DNA of 9,712 nt from Lachnospira sp. (lineage in GTDB: Bacteria; Bacillota; Clostridia; Lachnospirales; Lachnospiraceae), in the NCBI GenBank assembly GCA_017626275.1, contig JAGAJD010000104.1:1-9712 (forward strand). Reading direction: 5' to 3'. Below are positions 1-6,806 of this stretch, one piece after another. How positions within the stretch are numbered: the stretch's first letter is position 1; each line of letters starts with the position of its first letter. The notes under the pieces are model-generated. The model did not search any database. It saw only the letters and a program-made list of their open reading frames with translations, and had not been told where the DNA came from. A program made the translations under genes and the position numbers.

Positions 1-1
1 A

Positions 2-1498
2 AGAAATGCGCTGATTGTAAAAGAACACGGTACTTTGCCTTATCCGGAGGGAACTGCGTGTGCAGAGGTTCTTTTGGCGGGTGAAGAAGGCGGTGCCAGT
101 GCAAAAACTGTATTTGCAGGTATGGGACTGGCAGCGGCGTTTAAGTTTGTAGTAGATGGTTTAAAGGTTATTCCGGGAGTTATTACGGCACCGATTAAAG
201 CTTTTAAGACTGAATTTTCGGCAGAAGTATATCCGGCTCTTTTGGGAGTGGGATATATCTGCGGACCGAAGATTTCATCATATATGTTTGCCGGTGGACT
301 TATAGGCTGGTTTGTTCTTATTCCTGCCATTGTTACTTTCGGTGCAAATGCAGTACTTTATCCGGGAACGGTAACGATTGCAGAAATGTATGAAGCAAAA
401 GGCGCAGGTGCAATCTGGAGCAACTATATCCGTTATATCGGTGCGGGTGCGGTAGCTGCGGGCGGTATCATAAGCCTGATAAAGTCTATGCCGTTAATTG
501 TCAGAACATTTATAGATGCAATTAAGGGAATGAAAGGCAGTAAGTCAAACAGCAGTCTCCGTACAGAGCAGGATATGGACATGCGTTTTATCGGAATCGG
601 AGTGCTTATTATGATAGTTGCAATCTGGCTACTTCCACAGATTCCTGTATCACCGTTGGGAGCAGTACTTATTGTTGTATTCGGCTTCTTTTTCGCAACA
701 GTTTCATCAAGAATGGTTGGTATTGTAGGAAGCAGTAATAATCCTGTTTCAGGTATGGCTATTGCGACGCTTCTGTTTGCAACCTTATGCTTAAAGACAA
801 CAGGTGACGGCGGAGTTCACGGAATGATGGGAGCTATCGCAATCGGTTCAATTATCTGCATTATTGCAGCTATGGCTGGTGATACGTCACAGGATTTAAA
901 GACAGGTTATATTGTCGGTGCAACACCTAAGAAACAGCAGATTGGTGAATTAATCGGTGCTGTTGTTTCAGCCTTTACAATCGGCGGAGTGCTTATTTTG
1001 TTAAACAGTGCGTGGGGCTTCGGAACAGCCGAGCTTTCAGCACCGCAGGCAACGTTAATGAGAATGATTATTGAGGGCGTTATGGACGGTAATCTTCCGT
1101 GGGCGCTCGTATTCATCGGTGCATTTATTGCCATTGTGATTGAGATTCTCGGAATCCCTGTACTTCCGGTAGCTATCGGTTTATATCTGCCGTTAGAGCT
1201 TAGCAGTACAATTATGGTCGGCGGTATTATCCGTTGGTTCGTAGATAAGAAGAAAAAGACAGAAGATAAGAATAAAGATGCCAATGGAGGAATTCTTTTC
1301 TGCTCAGGTATGATTGCGGGAGAAGGACTTGTAGGAATTCTGCTTGCGATTCTTGCAGTAGTCAATGTTGCAGATAAGATTGATTTGTCAGGTGTTATTG
1401 ATACAGGCATAATCGGCGGTATTATATTACTCGTGATTATGGTATTATGTATTTTGAAATTCTCAATGTGGAGTAAGAACAAAGCAGATGGCAAATAA
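2..1498 (+). CDS. OPT-family oligopeptide transporter, 5' end missing
   Basis: Integral membrane protein of the OPT (oligopeptide transporter) family, which is thought to take up small peptides or metal-peptide chelates with protons. The frame is open to the window edge and already reads conserved family sequence (NALIVKEHGTLPYPEGTACA, bases 5-64), so the real start lies upstream. A TTG at 35 is an internal Leu codon, not the start. The 498 visible residues compare with roughly 630-660 for bacterial members, so about 130-160 are missing. Many hydrophobic segments alternate with short loops. NPVSG (740-754) is typical, as is the end, with GGIIRWFVDKKKK, then a charged loop, then SGMIAGEGLVG. 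The gene overlaps the PqqD-like gene by 11 bases, so the two are probably one transcript. The family call is firm; the substrate is unknown. Confidence 0.93.
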   Translation, partial: RNALIVKEHGTLPYPEGTACAEVLLAGEEGGASAKTVFAGMGLAAAFKFVVDGLKVIPGVITAPIKAFKTEFSAEVYPALLGVGYICGPKISSYMFAGGLIGWFVLIPAIVTFGANAVLYPGTVTIAEMYEAKGAGAIWSNYIRYIGAGAVAAGGIISLIKSMPLIVRTFIDAIKGMKGSKSNSSLRTEQDMDMRFIGIGVLIMIVAIWLLPQIPVSPLGAVLIVVFGFFFATVSSRMVGIVGSSNNPVSGMAIATLLFATLCLKTTGDGGVHGMMGAIAIGSIICIIAAMAGDTSQDLKTGYIVGATPKKQQIGELIGAVVSAFTIGGVLILLNSAWGFGTAELSAPQATLMRMIIEGVMDGNLPWALVFIGAFIAIVIEILGIPVLPVAIGLYLPLELSSTIMVGGIIRWFVDKKKKTEDKNKDANGGILFCSGMIAGEGLVGILLAILAVVNVADKIDLSGVIDTGIIGGIILLVIMVLCILKFSMWSKNKADGK

Positions 1499-1847
1499 AA
1501 ACAAAAAAACCGTATCCCAGAATTATCTTGATTTCGTACCTGTGCATCATGAGCAGTATGAATATACCATAGAGGATGGCGGTGCAGTTACTATATTAGT
1601 TGAGAACAAGGGGCTGTTTAACCGGATAGCCCAGAAATGTTTTAAAAAGCCAAAGATTTCGCATATTCATTTGGACGAGATGAGCAATTTTATATGGCCG
1701 TTAATAGACGGCAAGCGTACCATATATGATATATCAGAGCTTGTTCATGAACAATTCGGTGAAAAAGCAGAGCCTTTATACAACCGTCTTGTACAGTATA
1801 TGAGGAATCTTGAAAACTGTGGATTTATACGGTTTAAAAATAATTAA
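1488..1847 (+). CDS. PqqD-like small protein (RiPP-recognition fold)
   Basis: A 119-residue soluble protein resembling the PqqD family, whose winged-helix fold (RRE) binds leader peptides of ribosomally made, modified peptides. A beta-rich N-terminal half (about residues 22-60) is followed by the family pattern LDEMSNFIWPLIDGKRTIYD (residues 64-83), then a helix with the FGEKAEPLYNRL segment and a final short GFIRF strand. The start lies inside the OPT gene. The nearest GGAG (1470-1473) is 14 bases upstream, too far for a strong site, so translation coupled to the OPT gene is likely. No radical-SAM enzyme, peptidase or precursor peptide gene is nearby, so a RiPP role is unproven. A regulatory or chaperone role for the transporter, or simple co-conservation, is equally possible. 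Confidence 0.82.
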   Translation: MANKNKKTVSQNYLDFVPVHHEQYEYTIEDGGAVTILVENKGLFNRIAQKCFKKPKISHIHLDEMSNFIWPLIDGKRTIYDISELVHEQFGEKAEPLYNRLVQYMRNLENCGFIRFKNN

Positions 1848-1860
1848 ATAAAGAATAAAG

Positions 1861-1898
1861 ACCGGCATTACTTAGTGAAAAAGTAGTGTCGGTTTTTT
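1861..1898 (+). terminator. Rho-independent terminator after the PqqD-like gene
   Basis: A 13-pair stem (1861-1873 with 1881-1893, two G-U pairs, the rest Watson-Crick) with a 7-base loop is followed directly by a T run at 1893-1898. It starts 13 bases after the PqqD-like stop codon and separates the OPT transcript from the sugar operon. Confidence 0.9.
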
Positions 1899-1955
1899 AA
1901 TTTGTAATTTTATAAAAATTATAAAAAAATCAACACATTTCTAAAATATCTTATA

Positions 1956-1984
1956 TTTTCTAAAATCCCCCTTAACAATATAAT
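1956..1984 (+). promoter_or_regulatory. Candidate sigma-A promoter of the sugar ABC operon
   Basis: A perfect TATAAT lies at 1979-1984, 60 bases before the malE start and after the terminator of the previous unit. The hexamer at the standard 17-base spacing (TTTTCT, 1956-1961) matches TTGACA poorly, and no TG precedes the -10. If real, the promoter is weak or depends on an activator. The surrounding 1899-2010 region is very AT-rich and includes a palindrome (TAATTTT/AAAATTA, 1905-1921) made only of A and T, which may be chance. No clear catabolite-response (cre) site was found. Confidence 0.5.
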
Positions 1985-2009
1985 AAAAGTATCAAAAGAC
2001 AGAATGTTT

Positions 2010-2025
2010 CGCATAGTAAAATGCG
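2010..2025 (+). repeat. Small inverted repeat, possible operator or leader hairpin
   Basis: CGCAT (2010-2014) and ATGCG (2021-2025) form perfect arms around six bases. They lie about 25-40 bases after the candidate -10 and just before the malE ribosome site. The position suits a repressor site or a 5' mRNA hairpin. LacI-type operators such as MalR's usually have arms that touch at a central CG, which is not the case here, so an operator role is only a guess. Confidence 0.3.
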
Positions 2026-2044
2026 TAAGAATGGAGGAGTTTTT

Positions 2045-3298
2045 ATGAAGAAGAGAAGAATAGCGGCAGCGCTTATGACAGCAGCACTGGGTATTACAGC
2101 TTTAGCAGGCTGCGGAAGTGGAAAAACAGGTAGTGCAGGTAATGCAGGAGACAAAATCAGTACAACTATTACAGTATGGGGCTGTGCAGAAGACCAGGCA
2201 GAGGAAAATGGAAAATGGCTTCAGACAATGTGTGACAGCTTTAACAATGAACACCCTGAATGGGATATTACATTTGAATACGGAGTATGTTCTGAACAGG
2301 ACGCAGCAAAGACAGTTCCACAGGACCCGCAAAATTCGGCTGATGTATATTTCTTTGCAAATGACCAGCTTCAGGCGTTGATTGATGCTAAGGCGATAGC
2401 AAAGCTTGGCGGAGATACGGAAGATTATGTAAAGAATACCAATTCATCGGCAATAGTGGATTCAGTTTCAGTAGACGGAGCAATATACGGTGTTCCTTTT
2501 ACTACAAATACATGGTTTATGTACTACGATAAGAGCAAATTTACTGAAAGCGATATTAAGAGTCTTGATACAATGCTCGCAAAAGATAAGGTAGCATTTA
2601 ACATTACAGAGGGCTGGTATATGTCATCATTTTTCCTTGCAAATGATTGTTTGTATTTCGGAAAAGATGGAAAGGACAATGCGGCAGGAATTGACATATC
2701 AGGAGATAAGGGAACTCAGGCAACACAGGCTTTAGTTTCAATGGTAAACAATCCTAATTTTGTAAATGACGCAGGCGGAGTTGGTATTGCAGGACTTAGA
2801 GAGGGAACTGTTGCAGCATATTTCTCCGGTTCATGGGATTATAAAAATGTAAAAGAGATTCTCGGAAATAATTTTGGCGCAGTACAGCTTCCTAAAGTAA
2901 AGATAGGCGGAACAGATAAGCAGTTAAAGGCATTTGCAGGTTCTAAAGCGATTGCAGTTAATCCGAACTGTGAGTACCAGCAGATTGCGGTGGCGCTTGC
3001 AAAATATCTTGGAAGCAAAGAGGCACAGCAGAAGCATTATGATTTAAGAGGTGTTATCCCATGCAATACAGAGCTTCTTAAAACAGAGCAGATTAAATCC
3101 GATGCACTTGTAACGGCACAGAATAATACATTTGACAATACATCAGTTATCCAGCCGACAGTAGCGGGCATGAATGACTATTGGACACCTGCACAGAATT
3201 TCGGAAAGTCAATCGTAAACGGCGAGATAACTTTGGATAATGCAAAAGAGAAAACAGAGGATTTCTATAAACTGATTAATTCATCAATTATTAAGTAA
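2045..3298 (+). CDS. malE: Maltose/maltodextrin-type ABC transporter substrate-binding lipoprotein
   Basis: Extracellular sugar-binding protein (family 1, MalE type) that would be anchored to the outer face of the membrane and deliver malto-oligosaccharides to the MalF/MalG permease. The ATG at 2045 is chosen because GGAGGAG (2033-2039) sits 5 bases before it and the protein then begins with a textbook lipoprotein signal: MKKRR, a hydrophobic stretch, and the lipobox LAGC with the lipidated Cys at residue 23. An in-frame ATG at 2021 lacks these features. The mature region reads TTITVWGCAE near the start, DVYFFANDQL, YGVPFTTNTWFMYYDKS, AAYFSGSWDYKNV and, near the end, QPTVAGMNDYWTPAQNFGKS, all in MalE-like order. 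The 417-residue length fits the family. It is the first gene of the operon. The exact sugar is inferred from family resemblance; no amylase or glucosidase gene is beside it. Confidence 0.88.
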   Translation: MKKRRIAAALMTAALGITALAGCGSGKTGSAGNAGDKISTTITVWGCAEDQAEENGKWLQTMCDSFNNEHPEWDITFEYGVCSEQDAAKTVPQDPQNSADVYFFANDQLQALIDAKAIAKLGGDTEDYVKNTNSSAIVDSVSVDGAIYGVPFTTNTWFMYYDKSKFTESDIKSLDTMLAKDKVAFNITEGWYMSSFFLANDCLYFGKDGKDNAAGIDISGDKGTQATQALVSMVNNPNFVNDAGGVGIAGLREGTVAAYFSGSWDYKNVKEILGNNFGAVQLPKVKIGGTDKQLKAFAGSKAIAVNPNCEYQQIAVALAKYLGSKEAQQKHYDLRGVIPCNTELLKTEQIKSDALVTAQNNTFDNTSVIQPTVAGMNDYWTPAQNFGKSIVNGEITLDNAKEKTEDFYKLINSSIIK

Positions 3299-3314
3299 TT
3301 AAAAACCATACTGC

Positions 3315-3371
3315 CACGCTTCTGCGGAGGTCAGGAGGTTTCTATAAATCCATGAAAGTAAAAGGAGCGTG
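3315..3371 (+). promoter_or_regulatory. malE-malF intergenic fold pairing the malF ribosome site
   Basis: CACGCTTCT (3315-3323) is complementary over nine positions (one G-U) to AGGAGCGTG (3363-3371), which contains the malF Shine-Dalgarno sequence. A smaller 5-pair stem with a 4-base loop (3338-3342 with 3347-3351) can form inside the 39-base loop. No T run follows, so this is not a terminator. It could lower malF translation relative to malE or protect the malE mRNA 3' end, both common ways to make more binding protein than permease. The pairing is seen directly; the function is inferred. Confidence 0.45.
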
Positions 3372-3372
3372 A
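3352..3372 (+). other. Possible six-codon leader frame before malF
   Basis: An ATG at 3352 opens a frame coding MKVKGA and stopping at TGA 3370-3372, five bases before the malF ATG. Upstream, GGAGG and AGGAGG occur at 3326-3338, about 13 bases from this ATG, which is longer than usual spacing. Ribosomes reading it would pass through the malF ribosome site and open the hairpin described at 3315-3371. It may be chance in such a short stretch. Confidence 0.2.
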
Positions 3373-3376
3373 TTGT

Positions 3377-4708
3377 ATGGATTTGATAAATGCAATAAAA
3401 AAAGGCGATCTGATAACGAGGGCGTCGGCTCTTGTTATGGGACTGGGAAACATACTGCGTGGACAGATTATAAAAGGAATATTATATCTTGCGGCAGAAA
3501 TCGGGTTTATCGTTTTTATGGCTTTATATGGCTGGCAGTGCCTTGCGGCACTGCCGGGATTAGGCTCAAGAGAGCAGGGCGAGATTTGGAATGAAGCACT
3601 CGGCGTATATGAATATGTTCAGGGTGATAATTCTCTTCTTATACTCCTTTACGGAATTGCAGTGCTTTTTATAGCTACCGGGTTCATATGTTTATGGGCA
3701 GGAGCTGTAAAAAGTGCCTATACAGTTCAAGTGTGCAGAGAACAGAATAAGCATGTAAATACATTTGCAGAGGACGTAAAATCACTTTTTGACAAGAATC
3801 TCCACAAGCTGCTGCTTTCGCTGCCTGTGACAGGAATACTTATTTTTACGATTCTTCCGCTGATATTTATGATTGCAATGGCATTCACAAATTACAGCAA
3901 GGTGGACGGTCATCTTGTACTTTTTGACTGGGTTGGGCTTGATAACTTTAAGCAAATGTTTGATGTGAGCGGTTCACTCGGAAAAACTTTCTGGTCAGTA
4001 CTTGGCTGGACGATAGTATGGGCAGTGTTTGCAACAGCCTTAAACTACATACTTGGTATGCTGCTTGCACTTCTTATCAACAGAAAAGGTACAAAAATCA
4101 AGGGATTCTGGAGACTTATATTTATTTTGTCCATTGCAATTCCGCAGTTTGTATCGCTGCTTGTTATGAGGAGCATGTTAAGTCAGGACGGAATTATAAA
4201 TGTTATGTTAAAAAATGCAGGGCTGATAGAAAAAGCGCTTCCGTTTTTCTCCAACGCAACATGGGCGAGAATAACAGTAATTGTAGTGAACCTTTGGATT
4301 GGTATTCCTTATACAATGATGCAGGTAACGGGAATATTGCAGAATATTCCTATGGAGTTATATGAAGCGGCAGAGGTTGATGGTGCGGGACCGATAGTGA
4401 GATTTTTTAAGATTACACTTCCGTATATGCTGTTTGTCACAACGCCGTACCTGATTACAACATTTACAGCAAATATTAATAATTTCAACATTGTTTATCT
4501 TTTGACAAAGGGAGATCCTGTGTTGTCGGGAAGTACAGCGGGCAAGACGGATTTACTTGTAACATGGCTTTACAAAATGACCGTAGATTACCAGTATTAT
4601 AATCTCGGTGCTGTAATCGGAATTATGACATTTGTATTTTTGGCAATAGGTTCGCTGCTTGTGTACAGACGAACTAAATCCTATAAAGACGAGGAGGGAT
4701 TCCAATGA
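3377..4708 (+). CDS. malF: Maltodextrin-type ABC transporter permease, MalF family
   Basis: One of the two membrane subunits of a binding-protein-dependent sugar importer. The start is fixed by AAAGGAG (3361-3367) nine bases before the ATG. About eight membrane segments are visible (near residues 33-52, 87-110, 147-170, 207-232, 246-268, 297-320, 348-366 and 408-430), as in E. coli MalF. However, only about 36 residues lie between the third and fourth, so the large periplasmic P2 domain of E. coli MalF is absent, as is usual in Gram-positive members. The EAA loop that docks the ATPase begins at E330 (EAAEVDGAG, ending KITLP). The 443-residue length fits. Its last four bases overlap malG (ATGA), so the two permeases are translated together. 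No ATPase gene is present; a shared MsmK/MalK-type ATPase encoded elsewhere is the usual solution in these bacteria. Confidence 0.92.
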   Translation: MDLINAIKKGDLITRASALVMGLGNILRGQIIKGILYLAAEIGFIVFMALYGWQCLAALPGLGSREQGEIWNEALGVYEYVQGDNSLLILLYGIAVLFIATGFICLWAGAVKSAYTVQVCREQNKHVNTFAEDVKSLFDKNLHKLLLSLPVTGILIFTILPLIFMIAMAFTNYSKVDGHLVLFDWVGLDNFKQMFDVSGSLGKTFWSVLGWTIVWAVFATALNYILGMLLALLINRKGTKIKGFWRLIFILSIAIPQFVSLLVMRSMLSQDGIINVMLKNAGLIEKALPFFSNATWARITVIVVNLWIGIPYTMMQVTGILQNIPMELYEAAEVDGAGPIVRFFKITLPYMLFVTTPYLITTFTANINNFNIVYLLTKGDPVLSGSTAGKTDLLVTWLYKMTVDYQYYNLGAVIGIMTFVFLAIGSLLVYRRTKSYKDEEGFQ

Positions 4709-5553
4709 GAAGAAAGAAAAAAATTAAAAACATTGGAGTGCATTTGCTTTTGAGTGTACTGGCAATTATATGGGTAAGTCCATTGTTCTGGATTGTACTT
4801 ACAAGCTTTAGGGCGCAGAAGGGAGCATACACCTCATCGTTTTTTCCAAAAGAATACACCTTAAACAATTATATTAAACTGTTTACGGATACACAGATAT
4901 TAAATTTTCCGAAAATGTTTGGGAACACACTGTTTATTGCGGTGGTTTCTTGCATAATATCAACATTTTTCGTGCTTTCAGTTGCTTACTGCATGTCAAG
5001 ACTGCGCTTTAAGTTAAGAAAGCCGATGATGAATATTGCAATGATACTTGGATTGTTTCCGGCATTTATGGCAATGGTGGCAGTGTATTACATACTCAAA
5101 GCCATAGGCTTATCTGAGGGAGCGATGATCAGGGTTGCGCTTATTCTTGTATATTCCGGTTCGTCGGGAATACAGTTTTATATTGCAAAAGGATTTTTTG
5201 ATACAATACCAAAATCCGTTGATGAGGCGGCTATGTTAGACGGTGCAACAAAATGGCAGGTATTTACACGTATTACAATTCCGTTAAGTAAACCGATTAT
5301 TGTATACACGGTGCTTACTACATTTATCTCTCCATGGGTTGACTTTATATTCGCAAGGGTAATATGCCGTGCAAATGCCGAATATTACACAGTAGCAATA
5401 GGCCTGTGGCAAATGCTTGAAAAGGAATATGTTGATAACTGGTATACATGTTTTGCGGCAGGTGCGGTATGCATTTCAATTCCAATCGCAATACTGTTCA
5501 TTTTAATGCAGAAGTGCTATAATGAAAGTATGTCAGGTGCAGTTAAGGGTTAA
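4705..5553 (+). CDS. malG: Maltodextrin-type ABC transporter permease, MalG family
   Basis: Second membrane subunit of the sugar importer, pairing with MalF. The ATG overlaps the malF TGA, and GAGGAGGG (4691-4698) sits about six bases upstream inside malF. The 282 residues begin with a basic stretch (MRRKKKIK) before the first membrane segment (about 11-33). Further segments lie near 73-96, 110-133, 140-160, 197-218 and 249-268, giving the six expected. The EAA loop is at E174 (EAAMLDGATKWQVF, ending ITIPL) and PWVDFIFA follows near 210, both in the expected places. Only 36 bases separate its stop from the likely start of the decayed binding-protein gene, with no terminator between, so transcription very likely runs on. 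Confidence 0.93.
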   Translation: MRRKKKIKNIGVHLLLSVLAIIWVSPLFWIVLTSFRAQKGAYTSSFFPKEYTLNNYIKLFTDTQILNFPKMFGNTLFIAVVSCIISTFFVLSVAYCMSRLRFKLRKPMMNIAMILGLFPAFMAMVAVYYILKAIGLSEGAMIRVALILVYSGSSGIQFYIAKGFFDTIPKSVDEAAMLDGATKWQVFTRITIPLSKPIIVYTVLTTFISPWVDFIFARVICRANAEYYTVAIGLWQMLEKEYVDNWYTCFAAGAVCISIPIAILFILMQKCYNESMSGAVKG

Positions 5554-5589
5554 ACACCTTTCAATATAAGCGGTTTAATGGAGATTTAT

Positions 5590-6799
5590 ATGCAAATTCA
5601 TAAAAAAGTGGTCAGCATAGGACTTGCATTAATTATAACAGTAATATTTTTAGCCGGGTGCAGCAGCCCGGCTAAAAGTGTTTCCATGTCACATGAGGAA
5701 TGGGAAAAACGGCTGCAGGAGGCAAGGACAACGCCGTTTGGCGCATATCCTGAGACGATTAATTATACGCTTGGAAAGATGACAAGCACTAATATGTCCA
5801 ATATGCCGGAGGGGGATACATATGAGGATAATGCATATACACGTTATATTAAGTCTGTAATTAATGTGCAGAATCAGGACGTATTTGAGGAGATTGACAA
5901 ACAGTATGACACTAATGTATCAATGGCAATATCAATGGGAAATCTGCCGGATATTATGTTGGTAAGTGATTATGATGAACTGACTGCGCTTGTGGAAAAC
6001 GATATGATAGAAGACTTGACGGATTCGTATAAAAACTGTGTCACCGACCGAATTAAAGATATGTATGCAAGCTATGGCAGCAAACAATCCTTTGGCGTCA
6101 GCGGTAAATGCTGCGGCGGAAAACGGTGAAAAAGCAGACTGGCAGCCGTATCTGGTTGCGACAGATGATAACGGAATAACCTCATACCACAGTCAGAATC
6201 CGGCATATAAATATGTGGTAGTAAGAAAGGACTATGAATATCCTGAGATAGCGGCAAAAATGATTAGCGTAATGTTTGATAAAATAAGATATGAATGTAC
6301 GGATTCGGAAGAGTTTGAAAGATACTATCAGCTTAATGTTGAGCCAACGGCAAGACCTCTGTCTATAAATATTGATTATAATAATGCACTTGAGATGTGT
6401 TATGAACAGCTCAGTGCGGTGCTTGCCGGTGAAAAATCAAAGGACAGTCTGCAACTGCTTGAAAAGTCGTATTATGAAGCGTGTAAGGCATATTTAGAGG
6501 CTCCCGATACGGCAGCTTCTGATCTGTGGGCGGCGTATACGTCGAGAATAGCAGCATGCAAGGCAATAAACGACGGTAACGTTAAGGTTGTTAAGTCATT
6601 ATTTTTCGGAACAACAAAGACAATGAAAAGCGAGTGGTGGAAACTCAAAGAGAAAGAAAAAGAGACATATTTAAAAATAATATGCAAAGAAGAATCCATA
6701 GATTATTTTGACACTTTTACTTCATATTGGAAAGAAAACGGAGGAAATCTTATCACGGAAGAGGTAAATCAGGAAGTGTCACAGAGAACGGAAAGGTAG
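5590..6799 (+). pseudogene. Second sugar-binding lipoprotein (LplA-type), internally deleted and frameshifted
   Basis: Remains of a large family 1 substrate-binding lipoprotein unlike the MalE at 2045. The likely start is ATG 5590, five bases after TGGAGA (5579-5584). It encodes a signal peptide ending in the lipobox LAGC (Cys 24), then about 140 residues resembling the N-terminal lobe (GNLPDIMLVSDYDELTALVE, ending IKDMYASYG), and stops in this frame at 6127-6129. From about 6077 a different frame (+1 relative) carries the C-terminal part: NNPL, ADWQPYLVATDDNGITSY, NPAYKYVVVRKDYEYPE, VEPTARPL, LFFGTTKTMKSEWWKLKEKE and YFDTFTSYW, ending at TAG 6797-6799. The two parts add up to about 400 residues against roughly 500-560 in the family. 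From my memory of such proteins, about 150 residues between the conserved SYGG-like and GPWW-NNPL-like regions are missing. A deletion of a length not divisible by three explains both the loss and the frame change, and the product is very unlikely to work. Confidence 0.82.
5648..5677 (+). repeat. Perfect 11-pair hairpin at the lipobox of the pseudogene
   Basis: TTTTAGCCGGG (5648-5658) and CCCGGCTAAAA (5667-5677) are exact inverted repeats around an 8-base loop, inside the codons for the signal peptide end. Neither strand has a T run after the stem, so it is not a normal intrinsic terminator. It may slow ribosomes or be an mRNA processing or stability element; it may also be chance. Confidence 0.6.
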
Positions 6800-6806
6800 A
6801 GAAATT

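Noticed and set aside
907..1494. Long minus-strand open frame inside the OPT gene.
   Set aside because: Low-complexity Ile/Pro/Thr-rich product typical of the antisense of a membrane protein gene; no ribosome site and no family resemblance.
2118..2381. Overlapping 87-residue plus-strand frame within malE.
   Set aside because: Out-of-frame shadow of the binding-protein gene with no ribosome site or recognisable protein features.
5548..5579. Hairpin between malG and the pseudogene (TTAAAC with GTTTAA).
   Set aside because: Only six mostly A/T pairs around a 17-base loop and no T run; too weak to be a terminator.
6708..6713. Perfect TTGACA that could be a recQ promoter -35.
   Set aside because: No reasonable -10 lies 15-19 bases downstream (sequence there is AAAGAA-like), and it falls in conserved codons (YFDTF) of the old binding-protein gene.
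6038..6799. A separate 253-residue gene starting at ATG 6038.
   Set aside because: The first part of that frame overlaps the N-terminal lobe coding in the other frame; only residues from about 6077 on match the binding-protein C-terminus, so it is the back half of a broken gene.
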